Notes under the pieces: generated by a model | Seen by the model: only the letters and a program-made list of their open reading frames with translations | Database searches by the model: none | What the model was told of the DNA's origin: nothing | Assembly (NCBI GenBank): GCA_024278755.1 | Contig: JAJRSO010000027.1 | Span: 58,987-122,986, forward strand | DNA from: Calditrichota bacterium | Lineage (GTDB): Bacteria; Calditrichota; Calditrichia; Calditrichales; Calditrichaceae | Reading direction: 5' to 3' | Length of the DNA stretch: 64,000 nt | Shown here: one piece after another, positions 9,360 through 18,139 of the stretch | How positions within the stretch are numbered: the first letter of the stretch is position 1 | Layout: each line of letters begins with the position of its first letter | Program-made: the position numbers and the translations under genes

Positions 9360-10247
9360 ATGCAGACAACTGAAAATAGCCCAACGGTATTAGTCGTTGA
9401 AGATGACCCAAATATTGTACATATGGTATCGATTATAATGAATAAATCGGGAATAAAAACGGTTGGGGCACGGGATGGTGAGCATGCGTTGGAAGTATTA
9501 AATCATTTGACTCCAAACTTGATTATCAGTGATATTATGATGCCCAATATGGATGGTTATGCGTTTCGACGGGAGTTATTGGAACGGGACGAAGCCCGTT
9601 TTATTCCTTTCTTCTTTTTATCTGCGAAGGGTAAAGCATATGATATAGTTCATGGTATGGAGCTGGATGCCGACGCCTATATTCCAAAACCGTTTGATCC
9701 CGATGTATTGCTGGCAAAGGTAAAATCGGTTTTAAGGCGGTATTCGCATTTAAATGAGCTGCTTCAGTATGATACCCTGACAAAGGTGTATAACAGGCGC
9801 ATGTTGGAAAACAGTCTGTCTGCAGAAATAAAACGGGTGAAGCGGTATAAGCAATCTTCCAGTATTCTGCTGTTGGACCTGGATCATTTTAAAAATATCA
9901 ACGATACATACGGCCATGATTTTGGGGATGTGGTATTACAAAAAATATCTGCCGGTTTAAGGGATAATATGCGTGATACCGATTATGTGGGTCGCGTTGG
10001 CGGTGAGGAATTCGTTATTGTAATGCCTAATACAGAGAAAAAAACAGGCGTGTTAGCGGCTAATCGCCTGCGTGAAAAAATTGAGAAGCTGGTATTTGAT
10101 AAAGCCGGTTTGCATGTTACGATTAGCGGTGGTGTTGCGACGGTACCGGATGATGCCGAAGATATTGAGGGCTTAATGAAAAAAGCGGACAGGGCGCTAT
10201 ATAAGGCTAAAGATAAGGGACGAAACTGTATCGTTGCGGCTGAATAG
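9360..10247 (+). CDS. Response regulator with GGDEF diguanylate cyclase output
   Basis: A 295-residue two-domain protein. Residues 10-125 form a receiver with the acidic pocket (VVEDDPN), phospho-acceptor Asp58 (SDIMMPNMDG) and a KPF motif near 105. Residues 130-293 form a GGDEF domain with active-site GGEEF at 214-218 and an inhibitory I-site RDTD (205-208) at the usual distance of five residues. This is the PleD/WspR-like design: phosphorylation should favour dimerisation and c-di-GMP synthesis, with product inhibition through the I-site. No histidine kinase lies beside it. It starts 29 bases after the aminopeptidase stop. The organism also has a c-di-AMP synthase (cdaA at 31065). Confidence 0.92.
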   Translation: MQTTENSPTVLVVEDDPNIVHMVSIIMNKSGIKTVGARDGEHALEVLNHLTPNLIISDIMMPNMDGYAFRRELLERDEARFIPFFFLSAKGKAYDIVHGMELDADAYIPKPFDPDVLLAKVKSVLRRYSHLNELLQYDTLTKVYNRRMLENSLSAEIKRVKRYKQSSSILLLDLDHFKNINDTYGHDFGDVVLQKISAGLRDNMRDTDYVGRVGGEEFVIVMPNTEKKTGVLAANRLREKIEKLVFDKAGLHVTISGGVATVPDDAEDIEGLMKKADRALYKAKDKGRNCIVAAE

Positions 10248-10662
10248 TGTTTTTGATATTTAAACCGAAAGAATAAACCTCCGTATTAGATTCCTAAAAA
10301 TTCCCATATTTTTCATTAAGTCTTAAATTTTAAAGTATAAATAATGGTCTAGTCTAAAAAGGCATAGCCACCGATTTCCACAGAAAGACACGGATTGTTT
10401 TTATTGAAATTACATTAAATAGATTCGTGTAAATTCGGGGAGTTCGTGGTTTTTATAGTGAACTCAATAATAAATATCAAAAAAAACAATAGATTAAATT
10501 CCAAACAAAAATCACCGTGTAGAGGAGGGGTTAAATTTTAGAATTTGGTATTTATTTGTTGTTTGGCGCTTGTATTTCCTAAATTATACTTTAGAAATTT
10601 TGGTAATAATCATTCATTTTTTTAACAGAGCGGTTTTATTCAACCGCCCTGTTTAATACTAG
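10248..10662. other. Gene-free spacer with repeat copy A1
   Basis: 415 bases between convergent genes. It contains repeat copy A1 (10351-10466) and an imperfect hairpin (AACAGAGCGGTT / AACCGCCCTGTT, about 10624-10652) close to the POT gene stop. On the minus strand that hairpin is followed by A, not T, so it is not a convincing terminator. No coding potential is apparent. Confidence 0.6.
10351..10466 (+). repeat. Dispersed palindromic repeat A, copy 1
   Basis: Begins AGTCTAAAAAGGCATAGCCA and ends near ATAGTGAACTCA. It is nearly identical to copies at 17377-17483 and 55646-55742. The inner part, CCACCGATTTCCACAG..., is an imperfect inverted match to the right part ATTCGTGTAAATTCG...GTGG, so the transcript could fold into a long hairpin. 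This copy has a short extra stretch (GGGGAGTTCGTGG) near its right end. Confidence 0.85.
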
Positions 10663-12003
10663 TTAAGCTACGGCCTTTTTTGCATCGATGTGTTCGGTAA
10701 CAATTTTAAAAAGCCAAAGCGCCACGGCGGCGGTCAGCCCGATAGCCACAAAATAATACCAAATATAATGGGCATGTGCATAATGGGCGGCCTTTTCGGC
10801 GGCGCTTATTCCGGTCGGTAGCGTATTAGGATCGGGGCAGTAATAATCGAGCAGGAAACCGGACATGATAAAACCGACCAGGGCCGAAATAAAGGAATGC
10901 AGATGGCTGAAACCAAGATAAAGCCCTTCTTCGCCTTTGGGCGCCATAAAGGAAAAATATTCCAGAAAACGGGGTGAAATAAAACACTCGGCCAGTCCCT
11001 GGATGGAAATGCCGACAATCATCATCAGGGTTAACGGATGCATCATAAAGGCGCCGAAGATAGAAAGTTCGCTGCCGGTAAAGGTTTCCAGCAAAGGTCC
11101 GGCCGACATGGCCAGCGCGGAGAAAGGCATTAGAATCATTCCGTACAACATGGAATTTACCGCTTTACTATTTTTCATCATTTGAGTAATAAATACGACA
11201 AATATAACTACAACCAGCGGATTTACATTGGCCATCCATTCCGGCCGCGCCTGTTCGCCCAGCATGCGGATGATGTATTTGGGCATGGTGGCATAGAGTT
11301 GATGCTGAATCATCCAGAAGCCGGAAACGATTAGGGTTAATATAATCAGACGCGGTGTGGTAAAAATAGCGACTAAGGCGCGAAAGACGTCTTTTGCGGA
11401 TTTTTGCTCTTCATTTCGGTCGATCTGTTTAAACAGGAAAATGGCAAAGAGCAGACCGACAAAGGCCATTGCAGAGGAGAAGAAATTAACGTATTCCAGT
11501 CCCAAACCCTGACGGATAAAAGGGACAAATGTTTTTCCGCCGAAGGCGCCGATATTGACGACCCAGTAAAACAGGGAGTAGCCGCGGGCGCGATTGATTT
11601 CGTCGGTAGTTTTGGCCACGGTTCCGGTAATCAGCGGTTTAATAAAAGAGCCGCCGATTAAAATGATGGTTAAAAAAAGCAGAACCGGGATTTTGGTCGT
11701 AAAGATGCCAAGAAAAAAATACCCGATGGTCAGCAGGGAAAAAGCTAAAATAAGTCCGTTCTTAAAACCGATGCGATCCGCGATGGCGCCCACAAAAGGG
11801 GGCAGCAGGTAGAGCCCGGCAAAAAAGACGCCGGCGACTACGCCGGTCATTTTATCGCCAAAACCGACGATATCGGTTAAATATAAAGTGAGGACAATAA
11901 AGAAACCGTAATAGGCGGCCCGCTCGGTCAGCTCCATTAAGTTGGCCATCCAGAATTCCCGCGGGAACTTCCAGGTCGTTTTTGCGGCGCTGCTTTCCTG
12001 CAT
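10663..12003 (-). CDS. POT-family proton-dependent transporter (MFS)
   Basis: 446 residues with about 12 membrane segments. The first helix carries ELTERAAYYGF, matching the ExxERxxYYG proton-coupling motif of the POT/PTR2 family, which imports di- and tripeptides with protons (some members take nitrate or other solutes). A motif typical of MFS loop 2-3 is seen at GAIADRIGFKNG. The start ATG at 12003 has SD AAGGAG. The gene is single, divergent from the TonB receptor with a 171-base spacer. The substrate is not predictable from sequence alone; peptides are the family default. Confidence 0.85.
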   Translation of the reverse strand: MQESSAAKTTWKFPREFWMANLMELTERAAYYGFFIVLTLYLTDIVGFGDKMTGVVAGVFFAGLYLLPPFVGAIADRIGFKNGLILAFSLLTIGYFFLGIFTTKIPVLLFLTIILIGGSFIKPLITGTVAKTTDEINRARGYSLFYWVVNIGAFGGKTFVPFIRQGLGLEYVNFFSSAMAFVGLLFAIFLFKQIDRNEEQKSAKDVFRALVAIFTTPRLIILTLIVSGFWMIQHQLYATMPKYIIRMLGEQARPEWMANVNPLVVVIFVVFITQMMKNSKAVNSMLYGMILMPFSALAMSAGPLLETFTGSELSIFGAFMMHPLTLMMIVGISIQGLAECFISPRFLEYFSFMAPKGEEGLYLGFSHLHSFISALVGFIMSGFLLDYYCPDPNTLPTGISAAEKAAHYAHAHYIWYYFVAIGLTAAVALWLFKIVTEHIDAKKAVA

Positions 12004-12174
12004 ATTTTCTCCTTGGTTTAGAGGTTTAAAGTTCCGTGCAAAATAGGAATCTAAAAATACAGCCGAAGCGCTTATGATTGCAACTTATTTCGTTACGGCT
12101 GATTTATAAAAGGAACCTTTTGAAATTCCGTTCGTCAGAGAGTACATTATAAACAGTTTAAACAGGAGCTGTAA

Positions 12175-14493
12175 TTGAAATATTTATTTTTATTAATATT
12201 TGTTCTTTTATTTTCCGCTACCAGCCGTGCCGGAACTATTAGCGGATTCGTGTTTGATGAATCGGACGGGGAATCCCTTACCGGAGCAAACATTTACTTT
12301 GAGAAAATACCTTACGGCGCCACAAGCAACAGCTCCGGTTACTATGTGGTTTCCGATCTTCCCGCAGGGAAGTATTTGTTACACTGTAGTTACGTGGGCT
12401 ACCGGGAGTATTCAAAAAAAATAGAACTAAAGGAGAATCAGAGCTTTAAACTGATGATTCAGTTGCAGCCCGCTTTAATGGAAACCGAAGCGGTGGTCGT
12501 TTCCGCCGATTCCGTACGCACCGCGGTGCGCCTGTTCCGTAAAGCCATTTCCCGTATCGATATTTCTCCATCGGAAATTAAAACCATGCCGGCTGTGGCC
12601 GAAACCGATTTACTGCGCATGCTGCAAAGTCTGCCGGGCATTCTACCCATCTCCGATTTCTCTTCCAAAATATATGTGCGTGGGGGAACGTCGGATCAAA
12701 ACTTATATCTCATAGACGGAGCGGACGTCTACAATCCGGAGCATGCCTTCGGACTGTTTTCCACTTTTAACACGGACGCCGTGAAAGATATTAAAATTTC
12801 CAAAGGCGGTTTTCCTGCCGAATACGGCGGCCGTCTCTCTTCGGTGCTGGATGTGACCAATCTGGACGGTAACCGCAAATCCTTTGAGGGCACCGCGGAA
12901 ATCAGTATGCTTTCAGCCAAAACGACGGTACAGGCGCCCATCGGCTCTTTCGGCTCCGTTTCCGCTTCCCTGCGGCGCACCTATATCGGTGAAACGGCCA
13001 AATTATTTTACGACGACATTCCCGAGTACTATTTTTACGACGGTCACATCAAGGCCTTTTTTGATATCAATGCCGATAACAAGCTTTCCCTTAGTTTTTT
13101 CAAAGGAGATGATTTTTTAGATTATATCTTTGCTTCCGGAGCGGAAGGCGCCCCGGCCATCCATTACGATTGGGGAAATACGACCGCAAGCCTGCGCTGG
13201 ACGCATGTCTTTACGCCAAACCTGTTTTCTAATTTTTGGATTACGTCGAGTCAGTTTGATTCCAAATTTGACGTCACTGAAGTCGGGCACAGCGAAACTA
13301 ACGACCTGACCGATCTGAGTTTTAAGGGCCAGCTCGAATATGCCCTGTCAAAATCAATAGACGTTAAATTTGGATTTGAACAGAAGAACCTGCATACTAA
13401 TTTGCAACAGGATAATCCCCGCGGGGTGGTGGATGTGGACCGGGAACGTCAGTACTATACAGGCTATTTGGCCATTAGCTGGAAACCCACCGCCGACTGG
13501 ATGATTGAACCGGGCTTGCGCTATAATACGTTTATTTCGGATCAAACCTTTCGGGACTGGGCGCCCCGTTTTTCCGCCAAATACCGGTTGACAAAGAATA
13601 TCAATTTAAAAGCGTCCAGCGGCATTTATTACCAGTACCTGCAAAAAATCCCGCGGCCCTTTATCGCCGATATTTGGACCACCTCCGATAAATACCACGA
13701 TCGGTCCAAAGCGGTGCATTATATTCTGGGCCTCCAGTATGAGGTGGCGCAAAATCTGGCCTTTGAAGTGGAGACCTATTATAAATCGTACCAAAACCTG
13801 TATTCGCTTAAAAATTATTTTCTTGATTTTGAACCGTCACGATACGATGACAGCGGCCGCCCCGTTTTTACCGAAACCCGTGGTTTGTTTGACCGCGGAG
13901 ACGGCTATTCGGCCGGCATCGAATTATTGCTGCGTAAACGATACGGATCGATTAACGGCTGGCTGGCCTATTCGCTGGCGCGGACGGAATATATAACGGA
14001 AGGCATTAATCAGGAAAACGCTTACGCGCCGCGGCACGATCGTACGCATGTGGTAAATGCCGTCGTTAATGTGGATTTAAATAATGCCATTCGTGAATGG
14101 CGGGGGAAGCAGCCTTCCACCGCGAAAAGCAACTGGAAACTGGGTATGAATTTTATTTACACTTCCGGCCAACCCATTACGCTGCCCAGTTCCACATACT
14201 ACGGCGCGGGCATTCCGGATCAGGATTATGAGCGTTTGCTGTTGTACCCGACGGCCATAAACCGCTACCGGCTTCCCGATTACATTCGGCTGGATTTGAG
14301 TATTACCTGGAAACGCCGTTTTAAACACTGGTCGATGGCGCCTTATTTACAGATTTTTAATATCGGTAACCGGGAAAATGTCTGGTTTGTTCAGTACGAC
14401 AGCGAAGAAACGGAAGATCAGATTACTCAGGAAGTGGACACCGTTAATATGTTTCCCATCCTGCCCACGTTCGGCATTCGCTTTGAATTTTAA
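12175..14493 (+). CDS. TonB-dependent receptor with N-terminal CarboxypepD_reg-like domain
   Basis: 772 residues. The start is TTG (12175) with SD AGGAG six bases before it; the signal peptide is about residues 1-19. Residues about 20-100 form the beta-sandwich regulatory-like domain (GTISGFVFDESDGESLTGAN), about 115-230 the plug (IYVRGGTSDQNLYLIDGADV; GGFPAEYGGRLSSVLDV) and the rest a 22-strand-type barrel ending in FGIRFEF. It should import a ligand across the outer membrane with TonB-ExbBD energy. The next gene is a DUF4249 lipoprotein, a pairing known from Bacteroidota-type receptors, where the lipoprotein probably acts as surface partner. Ligand unknown. Base composition is a little more GC-rich than its upstream neighbours. 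Confidence 0.9.
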   Translation: MKYLFLLIFVLLFSATSRAGTISGFVFDESDGESLTGANIYFEKIPYGATSNSSGYYVVSDLPAGKYLLHCSYVGYREYSKKIELKENQSFKLMIQLQPALMETEAVVVSADSVRTAVRLFRKAISRIDISPSEIKTMPAVAETDLLRMLQSLPGILPISDFSSKIYVRGGTSDQNLYLIDGADVYNPEHAFGLFSTFNTDAVKDIKISKGGFPAEYGGRLSSVLDVTNLDGNRKSFEGTAEISMLSAKTTVQAPIGSFGSVSASLRRTYIGETAKLFYDDIPEYYFYDGHIKAFFDINADNKLSLSFFKGDDFLDYIFASGAEGAPAIHYDWGNTTASLRWTHVFTPNLFSNFWITSSQFDSKFDVTEVGHSETNDLTDLSFKGQLEYALSKSIDVKFGFEQKNLHTNLQQDNPRGVVDVDRERQYYTGYLAISWKPTADWMIEPGLRYNTFISDQTFRDWAPRFSAKYRLTKNINLKASSGIYYQYLQKIPRPFIADIWTTSDKYHDRSKAVHYILGLQYEVAQNLAFEVETYYKSYQNLYSLKNYFLDFEPSRYDDSGRPVFTETRGLFDRGDGYSAGIELLLRKRYGSINGWLAYSLARTEYITEGINQENAYAPRHDRTHVVNAVVNVDLNNAIREWRGKQPSTAKSNWKLGMNFIYTSGQPITLPSSTYYGAGIPDQDYERLLLYPTAINRYRLPDYIRLDLSITWKRRFKHWSMAPYLQIFNIGNRENVWFVQYDSEETEDQITQEVDTVNMFPILPTFGIRFEF

Positions 14494-14601
14494 AAAATAT
14501 ATCGCTCACTGAGCTTGTTGAGTTTCGTGTAAACGAAAAGAAATCCCGACGTGTCGGGGCAGCATTAATAAAAATTTAAAAGTTTTATATAAGGTAAAAA
14601 A

Positions 14602-15519
14602 ATGAAACATTTCATACAAACCGGAACAATCGCGCTGCTTGGCATCTTGCTTTTTTTTTCCTGCGGGACGCCTACGATTTCCGTGGACGAAAGTACCTAC
14701 GAACCCAAAATTGTAATTAACGGCTTTTTGATTCCAGACCATCCTGTTTCCAAAATCAAAATCAATCGTAATTTCCCGTTGGGACAGACCATCGCTATAG
14801 ATGAAATTCCCCTAAGCGGTGCGCAGGTTCAGATAACCGATATGGAATCGGGGATGAGTTACCCTCTAAGTTATAATTCCGATTCGGCCTGGTTTGAGTA
14901 CGACGGCGATGATTGGGCGATTGCTTATGGTAAAAGCTACCGTTTAGACGTAACGGCGACGGTGGACGGACAGCAATTGCAGGCCGTTTCGCTGACGACC
15001 GTACCGGATGCGGGGCTCAAGATTGACCGGTTGGCTTCAGTATATGGGGATTTAACCTATCGTCAACTAAATACACAGGGAAAATTAGTCTCTCCACTAG
15101 TTGTTTACGAACAGTCTCCGAATGCGGCTTTCTATCTGCTTTCCATCAGCGCTCTCGACGCCGGGTTTTCATCGTTTATCTATGAAAATCCCATGGGACA
15201 GAAACTGGAAAAGATGCTGGAACGGGGGCGGAAAATAGAAGAGCTTCAGTACAGCGGCAAGTGGAAACGGCCGGATAACCAAAACAACAGTTACAGCTTT
15301 ATTGAAGTGAATTGGTTTCGCATCTGGTTTTACGGACCTTATCGATTGGTGCTGTACGCCGGGGATCAAAACTACTACCACTATTACAATACCTATAATA
15401 GTGTGATGGGAATGGACGGCAATCTGCACGAGCCCATTTTTGATATCGAGGGGGACGGAATCGGTGTTTTCGGAGCGGCGGTAACGGATACCATTTATCT
15501 GAATATCCTGCGGCCCTGA
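14602..15519 (+). CDS. DUF4249-like lipoprotein, partner of the TonB receptor
   Basis: 305 residues with a lipobox (LLFFSCG) and an N-terminal Ig-like region (YEPKIVINGFLIPDHPVSKI) typical of DUF4249. These proteins usually follow a TonB-dependent receptor gene and are presumed outer-leaflet accessory proteins. The spacer to the receptor is 108 bases with no clear terminator, so co-transcription is likely. A run of nine T (14651-14659) lies in the signal-peptide codons just before the lipobox Cys and could be prone to slippage. Confidence 0.75.
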   Translation: MKHFIQTGTIALLGILLFFSCGTPTISVDESTYEPKIVINGFLIPDHPVSKIKINRNFPLGQTIAIDEIPLSGAQVQITDMESGMSYPLSYNSDSAWFEYDGDDWAIAYGKSYRLDVTATVDGQQLQAVSLTTVPDAGLKIDRLASVYGDLTYRQLNTQGKLVSPLVVYEQSPNAAFYLLSISALDAGFSSFIYENPMGQKLEKMLERGRKIEELQYSGKWKRPDNQNNSYSFIEVNWFRIWFYGPYRLVLYAGDQNYYHYYNTYNSVMGMDGNLHEPIFDIEGDGIGVFGAAVTDTIYLNILRP

Positions 15520-15636
15520 TTTTTTTCAGTTTGTTTTTTGGTCGTATTTTGGACCGCATTAATTGTGCAAATGCCTAAATATAAAGCATGAATCGACTCA
15601 ATCGATTTACTTTAAACATTTTTAAAAGCAGAGCTG

Positions 15637-15907
15637 TCCTAAATAATCAGGAAAGTTACTTATTTATAAATTAACCTTTGCTTATAAGTTATTTTCCCCT
15701 TTAAAAGTGGTTGCTGTAAACTTTTTTTAGCCACGGATGAACACAGATTTTCACTGATTAAACCCCTTCAGAGTTTATTGTTTCGTTTGTTTAAACTTAT
15801 TCGCGTTAATTTGCGTTCTTTCGCGGCTAGAGTTTATTTTCGCAACATTCTGTGCGAGGGGGGAACGTTATAACGGCATTAACAAGATTGTTCCTAATTA
15901 TTTAGGA
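15637..15907. repeat. MITE-like element B, copy 1, with a repeat inside it
   Basis: Ends are 15-bp inverted repeats, TCCTAAATAATCAGG (15637-15651) and CCTAATTATTTAGGA (15893-15907), 14 of 15 matching. The left 23 bases (GCAGAGCTGTCCTAAATAAT...) recur at 57879. Inner landmarks TTTTCCCC.TTTAAAA, GCGAGGGGGGA and a TTA.AAC.GCATT stretch also recur in copy 2. No ORF, so any movement would need a transposase in trans. Confidence 0.6.
15729..15828. repeat. Palindromic repeat D inside element B1
   Basis: A 100-base stretch with inverted ends AGCCACG / CGCGGCT (one mismatch), starting AGCCACGGATGAACACAG and ending TTGCGTTCTTTCGCGGCT. It is absent from the second copy of element B, which suggests later insertion. 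Confidence 0.5.
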
Positions 15908-15924
15908 TGGATATGTTTGAAACG

Positions 15925-16572
15925 TTAATTTTCCCGGGAAAAGGCCCAAAGAAAATTAACCGCCGTAAAAAAGACAAACAGCATCATTGGAATTAAAAGG
16001 AACAATGGCCCGCTGTTTAAAGAGCCGTTCCAGCGAAACTGGCTGGGATAATAGAGGCGCAGCATTAAATAAATACGCAAAAGCAATCCCATTGACGAAC
16101 CCCAGACGGCCAGTTTAGCAGCCGAGAATAAACGTTCGGATATCTTACCCTTCGTTTCCTCAAAAAAGACGCCGGCAAAATAGACCCAGCCGATGGCGCC
16201 AGCCAGCAAAAAGTAAACCGTTATGGTCTCTTGAGTTTTTTCCGAAAGAAAATGTTCCATACCAAATACCCGGATTAGTCCTCCGGTGAAAAAAAGAAGT
16301 ACAAAAAAATGTCCGGTTGCGGCAAAAAGAGATGCGTTATTAAGCCGTTCATTTTTTATCTGCTCGCCCTTTTTATTGGGAAGAGTGAAGTGACGATACA
16401 TCATTAGATAAAACAGAAGCAGGGCGCCCGCCGCTAAGAAGGAGAGTGCGGCGTTAGCGCGGGCGGCAGAACTATTGTAAAAGAGCTGCGGCCAAAAAGT
16501 GCCTGCTATCCGGGAGAGAAAAAGATAAACAATTCCGGTTACCGCCCCAAGTGCGGATTGTTTTAAGCGCAT
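15925..16572 (-). CDS. Integral membrane protein, unknown function
   Basis: 215 residues with about six predicted membrane segments (for example VTGIVYLFLSRIAGTFWP, ALSFLAAGALLLFYLMMY, PLFLLIPMMLFVFFTAVNFL) and a basic loop near residue 70. The start ATG 16572 has SD AAGGAG. No family motif is recognised. It is a single gene between two convergent or divergent neighbours, with the repeat element B1 ending 17 bases beyond its stop. Confidence 0.65.
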   Translation of the reverse strand: MRLKQSALGAVTGIVYLFLSRIAGTFWPQLFYNSSAARANAALSFLAAGALLLFYLMMYRHFTLPNKKGEQIKNERLNNASLFAATGHFFVLLFFTGGLIRVFGMEHFLSEKTQETITVYFLLAGAIGWVYFAGVFFEETKGKISERLFSAAKLAVWGSSMGLLLRIYLMLRLYYPSQFRWNGSLNSGPLFLLIPMMLFVFFTAVNFLWAFSREN

Positions 16573-16789
16573 AGTTTCTCCTTTGTACTTTTTATGCTGC
16601 TCATTCTGTCTGCATTTTACAAAATATTTAACGTATAGAAAAATGTTATTTTATGGAATCGCTTGTTCCATTTCGTTTATTTGCTCGGTTTTCCGATTTG
16701 TATTCTAATCCGGCTCCGTTTAAATTCCCTCAACAAAATACGGAGCGGTTATCTATCTTTTTGATTCAAAATACAGAACATCCGAACGG

Positions 16790-17368
16790 ATGGTTTTGTG
16801 CGGAATTGACGAGGCCGGCCGCGGACCGCTGGCGGGTCCGGTGGTGGCAGCGGCTTTAATTTTACCTGTCGGAATTCAAATCGACACCATTAACGATTCT
16901 AAAAAACTATCCGAGAAAAAACGCAGGCAACTCGATGCCCAAATTCGTGAACAGGCCTTGAGCTTTGGCATCGGGCTGGCAGATGAACAGGAAATTGAAA
17001 ACCTAAATATCCTTCAGGCGACCTTTTTAGCGATGAAACGCGCCGTGGATGCCTTGGCGGTAAAACCCGGCTATCTGTTAGTAGACGGACGTGATTTTCC
17101 CCGCTTTATTTATAAGGGCCAACCGTTACATGGCGAAGCGCTGATAAAAGGCGATTCCAAATCCGCCGTCATCGCCGGGGCTTCCATTTTAGCTAAAGTT
17201 TACCGTGACGCCCTGATGCTGCGTTATGCCGATAAGTTTCCCGGTTACGGTTTTGAGCGGCACAAAGGATACGGAACAAAAGCGCATCGTGAGAAAATTT
17301 TGGAATTGGGGCCGTGTCCGATTCATCGAAAAACGTTTTTAAGAAAAATACTAAACAATAGACAATGA
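16790..17368 (+). CDS. rnhB: Ribonuclease HII
   Basis: 192 residues, close to the usual length. Motifs: GIDEAGRGPLAGPVVAAA with the first two acidic residues near the N-terminus, NDSKKLSEKKR, LVDG, and SAVIAGASILAKVYRD with the later catalytic Asp residues, then GYGFERHKGYGTKAH. The enzyme cuts the RNA strand of RNA-DNA hybrids and removes single ribonucleotides from DNA with a divalent metal. ATG 16790 starts only six codons before the first catalytic motif and lacks a strong SD; the frame is open some way upstream but has no better start. Repeat copy A2 lies directly downstream. Confidence 0.93.
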   Translation: MVLCGIDEAGRGPLAGPVVAAALILPVGIQIDTINDSKKLSEKKRRQLDAQIREQALSFGIGLADEQEIENLNILQATFLAMKRAVDALAVKPGYLLVDGRDFPRFIYKGQPLHGEALIKGDSKSAVIAGASILAKVYRDALMLRYADKFPGYGFERHKGYGTKAHREKILELGPCPIHRKTFLRKILNNRQ

Positions 17369-17376
17369 ATGAGTCC

Positions 17377-17483
17377 AGTCTAAAAAGGCATAGCCACTGA
17401 TTTCCACAGAAAGACACGGATTGTTTTTATTGAAATTACATTAAATAGATTCGTATTAATTCGTGGTTTTTATAGTGAACGCA
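17377..17483 (+). repeat. Dispersed palindromic repeat A, copy 2
   Basis: AGTCTAAAAAGGCATAGCCA through ATAGTGAACGCA, in the same orientation as copies 1 and 3 and starting 9 bases after the rnhB stop. It differs from copy 1 by a few substitutions and a deletion near the right end. Confidence 0.85.
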
Positions 17484-17581
17484 TGAATACTTAACAAATA
17501 ACAATGAACGGTGAAGTTAATAGTTTAGAATTTTTAGCAGTAATATCTGTTTGGACAATAGCTGACCGCTGAAGGCAACGA

Positions 17582-18139
17582 ATGAAGAAACACATCTATT
17601 TAACCGGATTTATGGGTGCGGGCAAAAGCCGTATCGGGCGCACGCTGGCAGCCGAAAGGAACTGGCCTTTTTATGACACGGATACGCTGATCGAAGAAGA
17701 AACCGGCCAGACAATTATGCAATTGTTCGAGGAAAAAGGGGAAGCGTATTTTCGTCAGAAGGAAGCGCAGGCTATCGGCCGTGTTTCCGCAGAGGCCTAT
17801 CCGGCGGTCATCTCTCTTGGCGGCGGCGCGTTGATGCAGACGGAAAACTATCAAATCATTAGGGAAACCGGGCTGCTGATTTATATCAAAAGCGCGCCCG
17901 AAAAGATTCTGGAGCGGGTTGCGCGTTCGGATAAACGTCCCTTGTTAAAAATGCCTGAAGATCAACAATCTAAAAACAGACTGCTAAAAAAAATAATAGA
18001 AATGCTGGAGCAGCGCGAACCGGTGTACGCCAAGGCAGATATCGTTTATCAGCGTGACGGACTGGAGCCGGAAGCGATTGTAGCAGAATTAAATACGCTA
18101 ATCCACCTAAAATGGGAAGCAATAAATGAAAACGATTAA
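17582..18139 (+). CDS. aroK: Shikimate kinase
   Basis: 185 residues. Walker A is GFMGAGKS (about 9-16); the shikimate-binding part includes FYDTDTLIEEETG and SLGGGALM; the lid region has the conserved Arg in SDKRPLL. It phosphorylates shikimate to shikimate 3-phosphate in the chorismate pathway, in the cytosol. Its 3' end overlaps aroB by 14 bases, a common pairing, so the two are almost surely co-translated. Confidence 0.93.
   Translation: MKKHIYLTGFMGAGKSRIGRTLAAERNWPFYDTDTLIEEETGQTIMQLFEEKGEAYFRQKEAQAIGRVSAEAYPAVISLGGGALMQTENYQIIRETGLLIYIKSAPEKILERVARSDKRPLLKMPEDQQSKNRLLKKIIEMLEQREPVYAKADIVYQRDGLEPEAIVAELNTLIHLKWEAINEND

Larger units (their letters stand above)
15520..15924. other. Gene-free spacer with nested repeats
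   Basis: 405 bases between convergent genes. Most of it (15637-15907) is the MITE-like element B1, inside which a second palindromic repeat (15729-15828) sits. The first ~115 bases show only AT-rich sequence. Confidence 0.65.

Noticed and set aside
10624..10652. Terminator for the POT transporter gene
   Set aside because: The stem has a mismatch and on the minus strand it is followed by A instead of T.
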